This document shows positions 42,342 to 51,362 of a DNA stretch of 64,000 nucleotides, piece by piece. Within the stretch, counting starts at the first letter, position 1. Every line of letters begins with the position of its first letter. The stretch spans positions 1 to 64,000 of the forward strand of contig CALUNH010000003.1 in assembly GCA_944321965.1 (NCBI GenBank), in the 5' to 3' direction. The DNA comes from an uncultured Alistipes sp. Its GTDB lineage: Bacteria > Bacteroidota > Bacteroidia > Bacteroidales > Rikenellaceae. Under the pieces are notes generated by a model. That model was given only the letters and a program-made list of their open reading frames with translations, was not told where the DNA came from and searched no databases. Made by a program: the position numbers and the translations under genes.

Positions 42342-44600
42342 TTATTCCTTTTTTACGCCGATTTCCAGCCGGGCCAGCGGGCTGTCGGCCTGCTGCGCGA
42401 AGTCGAAATGTTCGGCATCGGCATAGGCCGGTTCGAGTTCATAGAGTTTGCCCTTGACGGCATTGCCCGTCATGGAGAGGATGCCGCCGGCATTCCAGAA
42501 GTTGCAGTCGGAAATGGAGACCTTCTCCCAGGTGGCCTCGTCAAGGCGGATCGAACGGCCGCCGCGGCCGCTGTTCGAGAAGTTGCAGCCCGTAATGTCG
42601 AGCACCTGCGGACCCACGAGCCGCATCACCGAACCGCGCTCCTTGTTGCAGCAGTCCTCGAAGTTGCAGCGGCGGATCGTGACGTACGGCCCGGCGGTCG
42701 ATTCGTCGCTGCCGCCGCGGTAGATGTTGATCGGCAGGCCGAGGATGCGGTGGAACGAGCAGTTCTCGATCACCATGTCGTCGGCGTTGTAACGCCCCTT
42801 GTCGTCGCGCTCGGCAGCGTAGTTGATGGCGTCGCCCGAGAGGTCGCGGAACGACGAATTGCGGATCTCGACCCGCCCGGCAAAGGTGGCCTGCGTACCC
42901 TTCACGGCGAAGAAACCGCCCTCGCCGAAGTTATGGAATTCGCAGTTGTCGATCCAGAGGTTGTAGGGGCGGATCATGTCGCGGGCCGTCGAAACACCGG
43001 CCTTGGCCAGCGCCTTGCCGTCTTCGAGCACGCCCGAGAAGGCGATCCCTTCCAGGTGCAGTTCGCCGCCGTCGGCGATGGTCACCATGTCGTCGCCCTT
43101 CTGCCCGTTGAAGCGCACCACGGGGCGCTCACCACCCTTCACGCCGCGGATCGTCAGCGGAACCCGCACCACCATCGCCCGCTGAATGGCGTAGTCGCCG
43201 CCTGCATCCACGAGTTCGACAACCGAACCGGCCTCGGCCTGCTCGACAACGGCCGGGAGGTCCTCACCGGCCCGCACCCGGTAGATGCGGTCGGACGCCG
43301 GTTTTGCCTGCGCGGCGGGCGCATACCACGCCGCCCCCTTGTCGGCCCGCATCTCCGCCTCGGAGGGCAGCACCGGAAGCTGCGGCGTCGCATTCTCGAA
43401 GCCCGCGACCGTACACGGCGTAGCGAGCGCCACGCGGTTGTCGCGGAACGTGAAGCCGTCGGTGCGGTCCACGGCGATGAACGGCGCGTCGAGCGTGCGG
43501 TTGACGATCGTATTGCGGGCGAAGAGCACCCGTTCGGGCGCCAGCGTGCGTTCGAGGTCCTTGCCCGTGCCGAACTCGATGTTCGAGCAGTCGATGAAGG
43601 TGTTGTCCGTCACCTCGACATTCTCGACCAGACAGTAGCGGTTGGGCAGCGAATTGGGCACGGCGTCCATCAGCGCCAGCGCCGAGAAGAAGCGCGTACC
43701 CGCGATGCCGACCAGCGTGTTGCGGCGCACCTTGTGCCCGGCGTTCACCACGCGGATACCGCCCGTATTGCGTTTGCCGTGGCCCATGAAGAGGTTCTCC
43801 TCCACCGTATTGCGGTCACCGTGGCGCAGGGCCAGCACCCCTTCCGACTCGAAGAAGACGTTGCGGCGGATCACGTTGTCGCTCGACTTGATCGAAACCA
43901 CCTCGACCTCGCCGTTGCAACGGTCGAAGAGGTTCTCCTCGATCGTCGTGTTCGACGACGAGTAGGCCTGCTGCGAAGTCCCCACACGGATCGTCTCGGC
44001 ACCGTTCGACCCGTAGACCGGGCGCGGTCCGAACCAGTTGTGGTCGATGCGGTGGAAATTCTGCTGGCTCCGCGGCTCGTTGAGTATCACGATGAGCGTC
44101 ACGCCGAGGTTGAGTTTGCCCATCAGCGAGCAGTGGTCCACCCGGTTGTGACGTCCGTAGAGCAGGATGTAGCTGTAGGCCATGTCGCGCCGCGCAGGGT
44201 TGTAGTTGTCGACGACGCACTCCGTCAGGCGGCAATGGTTGGCCACCTCGCGTCCGTTGCGGAACTCGATGACCGAGCCCGAGGGGGCCTGCCCGTCGCG
44301 GAAGCAGAGACCGCTCACTTCGAGCCATTCGCCCGCCAGGCGGAGCGTCGAGCCACCGGTAATCTCCACCCCGCCGGGCGTTGCCGCCTCGATGCGGACG
44401 GGTTTTCCTTCGGCACCGCGGCCGAGCCACTTCAGCGACAGGTCGCTGTAACGGCCGTTCTCGATGACGATCCGGTCGCCGGGCCGCGCCTCACGCAGCG
44501 TCGCAGCCACGTCGCCCAGCGCCACACGGTACTCGCGGGCCGAAACCGAGGCGGTCAACAGCACGGCAACCGCCGCCAAAACAAGTTTGAGGTTCTTCAT
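42342..44600 (-). CDS. PL6-type alginate lyase, two beta-helix domains
   Basis: The 752-aa protein has a signal peptide (to about 21, SVSAREYRVALGDV) and two parallel beta-helix domains, as in full-length PL6 lyases. The catalytic Lys and Arg are seen in VVSIKSSDNVIRRNVFFESEG and LALRHGDRNTVEENLF (about 240-265), with conserved Asn/His/Trp in NFHRIDHNWFGPRP. The C-terminal half (about 390-752) is a second right-handed helix. PL6 enzymes degrade polyMG or polyG alginate. A related chondroitinase-B specificity is possible but unlikely with PL17 and KdgF beside it. Confidence 0.92.
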   Translation of the reverse strand: MKNLKLVLAAVAVLLTASVSAREYRVALGDVAATLREARPGDRIVIENGRYSDLSLKWLGRGAEGKPVRIEAATPGGVEITGGSTLRLAGEWLEVSGLCFRDGQAPSGSVIEFRNGREVANHCRLTECVVDNYNPARRDMAYSYILLYGRHNRVDHCSLMGKLNLGVTLIVILNEPRSQQNFHRIDHNWFGPRPVYGSNGAETIRVGTSQQAYSSSNTTIEENLFDRCNGEVEVVSIKSSDNVIRRNVFFESEGVLALRHGDRNTVEENLFMGHGKRNTGGIRVVNAGHKVRRNTLVGIAGTRFFSALALMDAVPNSLPNRYCLVENVEVTDNTFIDCSNIEFGTGKDLERTLAPERVLFARNTIVNRTLDAPFIAVDRTDGFTFRDNRVALATPCTVAGFENATPQLPVLPSEAEMRADKGAAWYAPAAQAKPASDRIYRVRAGEDLPAVVEQAEAGSVVELVDAGGDYAIQRAMVVRVPLTIRGVKGGERPVVRFNGQKGDDMVTIADGGELHLEGIAFSGVLEDGKALAKAGVSTARDMIRPYNLWIDNCEFHNFGEGGFFAVKGTQATFAGRVEIRNSSFRDLSGDAINYAAERDDKGRYNADDMVIENCSFHRILGLPINIYRGGSDESTAGPYVTIRRCNFEDCCNKERGSVMRLVGPQVLDITGCNFSNSGRGGRSIRLDEATWEKVSISDCNFWNAGGILSMTGNAVKGKLYELEPAYADAEHFDFAQQADSPLARLEIGVKKE

Positions 44601-44615
44601 ATCGAAAAGTTCAGA

Positions 44616-46007
44616 TTATTCGGTTTTCCACGAGCAACCCGCAGCCTCGCGGATCGCATCCATGGCAGGTTGTACGTTGGGTTTGGACGGCGCCGAAGTC
44701 ACCGCAGGCAGCGAAACGCCGCGCTGGCGTCCATAGAGCGTATTGTCGCTCCACGTGATGTCGGGTGCAGCGGGCTCCGTGGCGCAATCCACGGCGTAGC
44801 CCGACGAGGTGGCCGAGACGGTATTGCCCTCGATCACGGTCGAAACGACCGGCACCACCTGGTTGCTCGAACTGCTCGCATAGTTGACATTCAGACCGTA
44901 CTTGCAGTCGAAAACCATGTTGTAGCACACCCGGGCGTTCTTCACCTGCCAGTAGCCGTTCAGCGCCGGGTTCTCCTGCCCGCGGACCAGGCAGATCGCC
45001 GAACGGTAACCCGTTCCGGCCAGCCCTTCGAGGTAGTTGCGCTCGACGGTGTGGCCCTCGCCGATCAGGCGGATGCCGCCCGTCCCGGACATGCCGTTTC
45101 CGACGAAGTAGTTGCCCGTGACGGTGCAGTTGTTTCCGTGGCGCATGGTCAGCGTACCCTGGCACTCGACAAAGAGGTTGCGGCGGTACACGTTGCCGCA
45201 CGACTTGTTCGACACGATCTCGGCCTGTTCGCCGTGGCAGTGGTAGAAGTAGTTGTCCTCGACCGTGCAGGCAGCCTCCTGCATCGAGTAGTCGCTCGTG
45301 CCGATGCGGATCGTCTCCTGGCCGTTGATCGCCTTGCCGTTGTCGTCGCAGAGCGTCACGGGACGCTCGAAATAGTTTCCGGCAATCGTATGGCCGGGCG
45401 TAACACCCGTTTCGAGCCACACGACCAGCAGCGTCCCGATGTTGCGCTTGTCGCGGAACGTGCAACCCTCGACGCGGTGGTCCGTACCGTAGAGCGAGAC
45501 CCATTTGGTATCGGTTGCTGCATCCTCCTTCGTGCTGTCACCCGTCACGGCACAGTCCCGCACGGTGCAGTGCGAAGAGCCTTTGGCCAGCGTCACGACG
45601 GCCTTGCCCGAAACCGGCTCGGGATTCCGCCACCAGAAACCGTTCACCTCGGCATACGTTCCCGATACCGAGATGCGCGAAGCCCCCGTAAAGCAGACCG
45701 CACCGGGTTTTTCGGCCCGCAGGATGACGGGATTCTCCGCCGTTCCGGCACTTTTGAGTTCGGCAACCTGGTCGCTGTAAAGGCCGTTTCGCCAGACGAC
45801 AACCGTCCCGGCCGCCACGGTTCCCAGCGACTTGAGTTCCTCGGCCGAAGAGACATAGACGGTCGTTTCGGAGCCTTGCCCCCCTTCGGAGCCGGTACCC
45901 TGTCCGGCATCTCCGGAGCCGGACGGAACCGCTTCGGGAACCTCGCCGCCCGAACAGCCGAGCGTCTGCGCGGTCAGCAGGATCATGAAGATGAATTTGC
46001 GCATCAT
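44616..46007 (-). CDS. PL6-type alginate lyase, single-domain lipoprotein
   Basis: The 463-aa protein has a lipoprotein signal (MMRKFIFMILLTAQTLGCSGGE, Cys18) and a Gly/Ser/Glu-rich linker (19-47), then one parallel beta-helix domain of PL6. Catalytic residues appear in EIVSNKSCGNVYRRNLFVECQG (Lys) and LTMRHGNNCTVTGNYF (Arg). It lacks the second beta-helix domain of its neighbour, so it is a shorter subclass. Lipidation and flexible linker point to the cell surface, where it would cut polymer for SusC/D. It is 15 bp upstream of the larger PL6 gene. Confidence 0.92.
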   Translation of the reverse strand: MMRKFIFMILLTAQTLGCSGGEVPEAVPSGSGDAGQGTGSEGGQGSETTVYVSSAEELKSLGTVAAGTVVVWRNGLYSDQVAELKSAGTAENPVILRAEKPGAVCFTGASRISVSGTYAEVNGFWWRNPEPVSGKAVVTLAKGSSHCTVRDCAVTGDSTKEDAATDTKWVSLYGTDHRVEGCTFRDKRNIGTLLVVWLETGVTPGHTIAGNYFERPVTLCDDNGKAINGQETIRIGTSDYSMQEAACTVEDNYFYHCHGEQAEIVSNKSCGNVYRRNLFVECQGTLTMRHGNNCTVTGNYFVGNGMSGTGGIRLIGEGHTVERNYLEGLAGTGYRSAICLVRGQENPALNGYWQVKNARVCYNMVFDCKYGLNVNYASSSSNQVVPVVSTVIEGNTVSATSSGYAVDCATEPAAPDITWSDNTLYGRQRGVSLPAVTSAPSKPNVQPAMDAIREAAGCSWKTE

Positions 46008-46026
46008 AGTTGTGTTTCGGAGTTTC

Positions 46027-46079
46027 GAACGGCCCCGGGAACCGTCCCTTGATCGACGGGACAGTTTCCGGGTTCGTTC
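46027..46079 (-). promoter_or_regulatory. Intercistronic hairpin in the alginate operon
   Basis: An imperfect inverted repeat (46027-46048 with 46058-46079) with cores GGGAACCGTCCC and GGGACAGTTTCC lies between the surface-binding protein and the first lyase. It has no T-run, so it more likely stabilises or processes mRNA, giving more binding protein than enzyme, than stops transcription. Confidence 0.55.
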
Positions 46080-46104
46080 CCCTATTAACCTACCAAAACC
46101 TTAT

Positions 46105-48069
46105 TTATTCGTTCAGCGTTTTCGACCAGTACATATCGAACTCGATATATCCGGCACGATCGGCATTGGCCTGGCCAGTTGCAAGATCAGCGCAAGTAAC
46201 ATCACGGATAATGATGTAGCCAATCTTGGCAAAGTCCGTAACAGCATCCGGCGCAGCACCTTTGGCATACGTTACATAACTCATCACCAAAACACTGCCC
46301 CTTACCCAGTTACTGCTAGCTTCTGCCGTACCCAGAGAAGGAGCACCCGAACTGGGCATTGTACCGTCATAATTCATCGAAGTCAGCGTACCGTTGAGAA
46401 TCGGATCGGGATTCGAGGTGACGACACGATACAATACGATCGGAGTTCCATAGGTCGAAGGCAGCGGCGTAACTTCTGTCTTTCCCTCTTCTTCGTTGAA
46501 AATAAAACGGCAGTGCGTCTTGATCTGCGAAGAAGAGTTGGCACATCCCGACAGAGCCAATTTATTTCCAGAATCGCTTTTGAAGAAAATATAAGGCTTC
46601 ACCGCATAATATTCATCGGCTGTGATTGCTCCCTGATTCAATTTATTATTACCCGAAATTGCCGTATTGTTTCCACTCTTCGCATACGGATCGAGCGCCT
46701 CATCATACCAGTCATAGGTCGAAACCACCCGGCCCAGATCCGGATAGAAGAACGCATTGTCCGCGGCATACTCGGTATAGGTTTTTGATGAGTTGGAACC
46801 GATTCCCAACCGGATGCCTTTGTAGTAGTAGAACGGATAGACCTTGGCCGTGCCGAAGTCAACCTCGTTGCCGCCGTTGTAGAGCGCCTTGACGGCAACC
46901 TCCGTCGCCTCCGTGAAGGTCACGCCCTCCGGAACGATGAACTGCGCCGAAACATCCGTCGGCTCGCCGACCAGGGCTGCTGCCACACCGTCGACCGTGA
47001 AGCCCTCGATCGAAGCCAGATTCTCACCCGTGACGGTCACCGTCTTGCCCAGGTAGAACTTGTTGTCCGCGCCACCGTCCTCGGCCTCCATCTTCACCAA
47101 TACGGGAGTTGCCGGACCTACCGGGGTCGTATCCACCCGCCAGGCCGATGCCACCGGCGTCGTCTGCACGGGCTCGCCCCACTGGGCCGTCAGGGCCGCC
47201 TCCGCAACCACCGGATCGGTCTTCTCGATCGACGAGGGGAACCGCACCGTCACGGCCTCGGCCTCGGCCGACACCACGATCAGGTCGTAATCGCCCCACT
47301 TCATGCCGCTCACCAGAGCAAGGTTCTGACCCGAGAAGATCACCTCGTCACCGATCAGGCTGTTCTTGCCCGCTTCCTGTGAAACGGCGTCGAACTTCGG
47401 CGTATGCAGCGTGAAGAGCGTCTCGCCCGTCACGTCGATCGTCGCCGTGCCCCACTCGGCCGTGATGGCCACCTGGCTGTCACCGGACTCGTACTCACCG
47501 GCCGGAACGGCGAACTTCACCTCCCCGGCGGTCTGCTCCGTAAAGTCGGCCGCCTCGACCGTCACCGCTCCGAAGTGTACGCGGGTGATCTGCTCCAGGT
47601 TGCGGCCCGTGAGGGTCACCTCCGTGCCGACCGTACCCTCGGCCGGAGCATAGGCCGTAATCAGGGCATCCGTCACCGGAATCGTCACATAGTAGGGATA
47701 GTGGAAAATAACGCTTTCACCATCGGCGTCGTAGACATCCAGCCACACCTGATACGGTGCGTCCTGCTGCGCGAGATCCAGGGCCGGAACCCTGAACTTC
47801 AGGTTTTTGATCGTTTTTTCGGTGATCTCGGCTTCGAGGTCGCCCAGGGTGACGTGCGACACCCGGTCGAGATTGAAGCCCTCGGCCGAAACCTCCGTAC
47901 CGACATAGGCGCGGACACTGCCGCTCTCGTCGGTCAACGGCGACAGCGTCGACGAGTTGATCGCCGGGGTGTTCCGGACTTCGACCTCGTTCATTTCGGG
48001 GCCGCACGCGGTCAATGCCGCGAGCGAGCCCGTCAGAATGAGAGCCAGATATTTCGTGAATCGTTTCAT
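46105..48069 (-). CDS. IPT/TIG surface glycan-binding lipoprotein (SusE/F position)
   Basis: The 654-aa lipoprotein (LTGSLAALTACGPE, Cys22) has four tandem Ig-like IPT/TIG domains (about 35-400), shown by repeated GTEVTLTGRNLEQITRVHFG-like units. A C-terminal ligand-binding-type domain (about 404-654) ends FDMYWSKTLNE. Its C-terminal domain resembles that of the next protein (VKPYIFFKSDSGN against VVPYFFFSAVSGN). The DNA of this domain (46105 to about 46860) is near 50 percent GC, against about 65 percent for the TIG part, suggesting a separate origin. Confidence 0.85.
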   Translation of the reverse strand: MKRFTKYLALILTGSLAALTACGPEMNEVEVRNTPAINSSTLSPLTDESGSVRAYVGTEVSAEGFNLDRVSHVTLGDLEAEITEKTIKNLKFRVPALDLAQQDAPYQVWLDVYDADGESVIFHYPYYVTIPVTDALITAYAPAEGTVGTEVTLTGRNLEQITRVHFGAVTVEAADFTEQTAGEVKFAVPAGEYESGDSQVAITAEWGTATIDVTGETLFTLHTPKFDAVSQEAGKNSLIGDEVIFSGQNLALVSGMKWGDYDLIVVSAEAEAVTVRFPSSIEKTDPVVAEAALTAQWGEPVQTTPVASAWRVDTTPVGPATPVLVKMEAEDGGADNKFYLGKTVTVTGENLASIEGFTVDGVAAALVGEPTDVSAQFIVPEGVTFTEATEVAVKALYNGGNEVDFGTAKVYPFYYYKGIRLGIGSNSSKTYTEYAADNAFFYPDLGRVVSTYDWYDEALDPYAKSGNNTAISGNNKLNQGAITADEYYAVKPYIFFKSDSGNKLALSGCANSSSQIKTHCRFIFNEEEGKTEVTPLPSTYGTPIVLYRVVTSNPDPILNGTLTSMNYDGTMPSSGAPSLGTAEASSNWVRGSVLVMSYVTYAKGAAPDAVTDFAKIGYIIIRDVTCADLATGQANADRAGYIEFDMYWSKTLNE

Positions 48070-48087
48070 CTTCGGATGTTTTTCAGG

Positions 48088-49812
48088 TTAGTTTGCAAGT
48101 TTGGAATAGTCGTAGTCGTACTTCTGCCAGTAGCAGTCGAAAGTTACCGTACTGTTGCCGTAGTTGGGCGTCGACGCCTGATAGACCTTGAAGTCGATCG
48201 TCCGCACGTGCAGCAGGCCGATTCGTTTCACGTTGGCGGCCGGAGCATCCTTCGAGAAACCGTTGTTGGCGTAGTAGAAGACCAGGAAGACCGCATCGAC
48301 CGGATAATTCTCCGCATCCTTGAGCTCCGCGGTCTGATAATCGCACCACGTGCTCGACTTGATTCCGCCGCTCACCGACGTAAGGCCGATTCCGCAGCAC
48401 GTCTGATCCGTCGTATTGAGCGGGAAGGTCTCCTCGTCGATATGCTCGATCTGGCCGTTGAGCACCTTGTCGATCAGGGCCTTTTCGCTGGCATCGGCCG
48501 CATTCAGGTAGCGGAAGCCGAGGATCGGAGTACCCGGCAGGGTGGTATTCCCGCCCGGGACACGGTTGTCGTTGCTCGACGTGCCCGAAGGATTCGACGC
48601 ATTGATGAAGAAGTTCTTCAACTGGCTGTTCGAGTTGGCCGGGGAGTTGATCTGCAGCACGTTGCCGCTCACGGCCGAGAAGAAGAAGTAGGGAACCACC
48701 GAGTAGTAATCCTCGTCGGAAACCACACCCGGCTTGGGCTGGTTGGCCGAGCCCCATTGGCTGTTGCAATACTTCATGGCCACGGGATCCAGATCGGTTT
48801 TCCATTTTTCGTTGGCGTAGATCTGGCCGTTCTCCGGCGAGAAGAACGACGTAAAGCTGCTCTCCGCAACACGGCCCTGGCAGACCGTCGAGATATTCTC
48901 CCAGAACTTCACGAACGGGACATAGACCACAAACGCATCGCTCAGGACGATCTTCTCGTTTCCGTCGAAATACTCGGCAATCGCCGAAGTGGTCGTATCG
49001 CCATCCGGGAAATCGCCCGCCGGGACCGTGAAGGTCAGCGACGTGGGCTGTTTCGAAACCACGGCCTCGAACTCACCGACCAGAATCCGGTCAACCTTGT
49101 CGAGATTCTCGCCCGTCAGCGTAATGGACCGGCCCACGGCGGTGCGCTCCAGCACGATGGGTTCATCGAATTTCGGGACCACACGCACCACCTCGATCGA
49201 GGGGGCCTCGTCGAGCGGCGTGGTCACCGACGACGTACCGTTGAAGTAACGCAGCGTGATGCGCACGTTGCCGTTCTCGACGTAGGGAACCCGGGCCACG
49301 ATCTCCGAAGCGCTCTGCTCGTAGATTTCTCCCTCATGGCTCTCTTCGCAGCCTTCGGCGGTGAAGAGCACGGCCTCAACGGCCGTAAGTTCCGAGCCCG
49401 AGAGCAGCAGCCGTTCGCCCATGACCACCGACTCCTGCAACAGCGCCGGTTTCAACGACGGTACGGCATACGAATAGGTAAACGAAGCCTCCGATTCTCC
49501 TTTGCCGACGCTGTTTTCCAGCACGATCCGTCCGTCGCGGCCGTTGACCCCGGCCACGATCGAGAGGCGCGAGTCGGAGACCTTCTCCTTGATGACCATC
49601 TCCTGATCGCCGATGTAGGCCTTGGTGACGCCGCTGAGCGATTGTCCGGTGATGATGATCTCGGTTCCGACCGGTCCCGACGCGGGAGAGATGGACTCGA
49701 TGACGGGGGCCTGTTTCACCACCTCGTCCACATAGGTCTTGTCGCAGCCCGCCGCAAACAACATCCCGGCGGCAGCGGCAAAAGCACATATCTGATTTAC
49801 GATTCGTTTCAT
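48088..49812 (-). CDS. IPT/TIG surface glycan-binding lipoprotein
   Basis: The 574-aa lipoprotein (AAAAGMLFAAGCDKT, Cys23) has three IPT/TIG domains (about 35-300, such as GPVGTEIIITGQSLSGVTKAY and GRSITLTGENLDKVDRILVG) and a C-terminal binding-type domain (about 310-574) ending FDCYWQKYDYDYSKLAN. It directly follows susD, the usual position for a surface glycan-binding protein. Domain architecture parallels the next protein; GC content is uniform here. Binding of alginate is inferred from the locus. Confidence 0.87.
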   Translation of the reverse strand: MKRIVNQICAFAAAAGMLFAAGCDKTYVDEVVKQAPVIESISPASGPVGTEIIITGQSLSGVTKAYIGDQEMVIKEKVSDSRLSIVAGVNGRDGRIVLENSVGKGESEASFTYSYAVPSLKPALLQESVVMGERLLLSGSELTAVEAVLFTAEGCEESHEGEIYEQSASEIVARVPYVENGNVRITLRYFNGTSSVTTPLDEAPSIEVVRVVPKFDEPIVLERTAVGRSITLTGENLDKVDRILVGEFEAVVSKQPTSLTFTVPAGDFPDGDTTTSAIAEYFDGNEKIVLSDAFVVYVPFVKFWENISTVCQGRVAESSFTSFFSPENGQIYANEKWKTDLDPVAMKYCNSQWGSANQPKPGVVSDEDYYSVVPYFFFSAVSGNVLQINSPANSNSQLKNFFINASNPSGTSSNDNRVPGGNTTLPGTPILGFRYLNAADASEKALIDKVLNGQIEHIDEETFPLNTTDQTCCGIGLTSVSGGIKSSTWCDYQTAELKDAENYPVDAVFLVFYYANNGFSKDAPAANVKRIGLLHVRTIDFKVYQASTPNYGNSTVTFDCYWQKYDYDYSKLAN

Positions 49813-49832
49813 AGGTTTTTGCTGTTATCGGT

Positions 49833-51347
49833 TTAGTAGCCGGGGTTCTGGGCCACGTCGGAATTGATATTGATCACCGAGATGGGGATCGGGAGCAGGA
49901 CCTGCCACTCCGAGATGGGATTGACCACGTAGTCATACCCGGAGTAGAAGACTTCCGACGAAAAGTAGTTGTTGACCGTCGACACGGCGACGTCCCAACG
50001 CATCAGGTCGAACCAGCGCTGGTTCTCGCAGGCCAGTTCCAGACGGCGCTCCTTGCGCACGGCCTCGCGGAACTGATACTTCGACGAGAGGTCGGCGGAG
50101 GTGTAGGCGACCACCCCGGCGCGCTCGCGGATCATGTTCAGATAACGCATCGCCTCGTCCGTGGGGCCCGACGTCTCGTTGATCCACTCGGCCAGCAGCA
50201 GCGCCACGTCACCCACGCGCAGCACGGGCCAGTCGTTCTCACCGTCGTACTCGGAGGTGATCGCCGAGAGGAACTTGTCGCACCAGCGGGCCTCGACGGT
50301 CTGTTCCGTCGTAGCGTTGTAGTAGCTCTCCTTGAGGGTCACCTCCTTGCGCTTGTCGGGGCTGTCGGCCGTACCGTTGTTGTTGTAGGCCGACACCAGA
50401 TCGTCCGAAGGATAGTTGTAATGCTTGGGCGAACCCATGATCACGTTGTTGCCGTTGTTCAGCGGGCCGAAGAGCGTCCCGAAGGGGCATCCCAGGCCGA
50501 CGTTGCCCGAAAGGTAACGCACGGCGAAGATGATCTCCCGGTTCATCTCGTTGTCGATCGAGAAGATCTGGTCGTAGGGAACCAGATCGGCACCGCTCTG
50601 CGGATTCCCGGCTGCAGCCAGCACGTCGCGCAGCAGATCGCCGGCCTTCATGTAGTTCTCCGAACCCACCTCGTAGCGGGTCATGTAGACCTTGGCCAGC
50701 AGACCCTTGACTGCGGGCATCGTGGCACGTCCCAGGTCGGCGGAGGCCGACTGTTCGGGGAGCATGTTGTTGTCGATGATCGCGTTCAGGTCGCCCTCGA
50801 TCAGCGCGTAGATATCCTCCACGGGCGAACGCTGCATGTAGCGGGCCTCGTCGGCGCCGGTCTTCTTCGTGACGAGGAACACCGGGCCCCACAGCCGCAC
50901 GAGATTGAAATAGAGGTGTGCCCGCAGGAACATCGCCTCACCCTCGTACTGGGCGCGCAGCGTCGGGTCGTCCACCACGTCGACATAGAAGATCACCTTG
51001 TTGGCGCGGTCGATAGCGGCATAGCAGGCGTTCCAGTAATCCTCAACCCAGGTATGGGCCGTCGTAATGACACTCTGGTCGAGCTGCTCGATGAGCTTCG
51101 TATCCTGGGACGTGGAGCCGTTCAGACGCATCCGGGTATTGTCCGAACGCAGTTCGGTCACGGCCCACTCGTAGTACATGACGTCGTGCAGTCCGTTGTA
51201 GGTGCCGATCACCAGGTTGTTCACCGCCGCGGCATCCGTCACATACTCGTCGGCCGCCGTCTCGGAATAGGGGTACTGATCCAGGTTGCAGGCGCCGAGT
51301 GCCAGTGTCAGGATCACAGAACCGATATATTTGAAAGTCGTTTTCAT
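49833..51347 (-). CDS. susD: SusD-like nutrient-binding lipoprotein
   Basis: The 504-aa surface lipoprotein (VILTLALGACNLDQYPY, Cys19) has the SusD helical TPR scaffold. It shows the N-terminal WNACYAAIDRANKVIFY helix, MFLRAHLYFNLVRLWGPVFLV and the C-terminal EAVRKERRLELACENQRWFDLMRWD motif common to SusD/RagB proteins. It forms the lid on the SusC channel and selects alginate oligomers. It lies 15 bp after susC, as is standard for these pairs. Confidence 0.96.
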   Translation of the reverse strand: MKTTFKYIGSVILTLALGACNLDQYPYSETAADEYVTDAAAVNNLVIGTYNGLHDVMYYEWAVTELRSDNTRMRLNGSTSQDTKLIEQLDQSVITTAHTWVEDYWNACYAAIDRANKVIFYVDVVDDPTLRAQYEGEAMFLRAHLYFNLVRLWGPVFLVTKKTGADEARYMQRSPVEDIYALIEGDLNAIIDNNMLPEQSASADLGRATMPAVKGLLAKVYMTRYEVGSENYMKAGDLLRDVLAAAGNPQSGADLVPYDQIFSIDNEMNREIIFAVRYLSGNVGLGCPFGTLFGPLNNGNNVIMGSPKHYNYPSDDLVSAYNNNGTADSPDKRKEVTLKESYYNATTEQTVEARWCDKFLSAITSEYDGENDWPVLRVGDVALLLAEWINETSGPTDEAMRYLNMIRERAGVVAYTSADLSSKYQFREAVRKERRLELACENQRWFDLMRWDVAVSTVNNYFSSEVFYSGYDYVVNPISEWQVLLPIPISVININSDVAQNPGY

Positions 51348-51362
51348 CTTCGTTCCGGGGTA

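Noticed and set aside
40100..42457. Plus-strand 785-codon frame opposite PL17
   Set aside because: Antisense shadow; no signal peptide or family motif.
42195..46052. 1285-codon plus-strand frame over PL6/PL17 genes
   Set aside because: Crosses three well-supported minus-strand genes and their start and stop sites.
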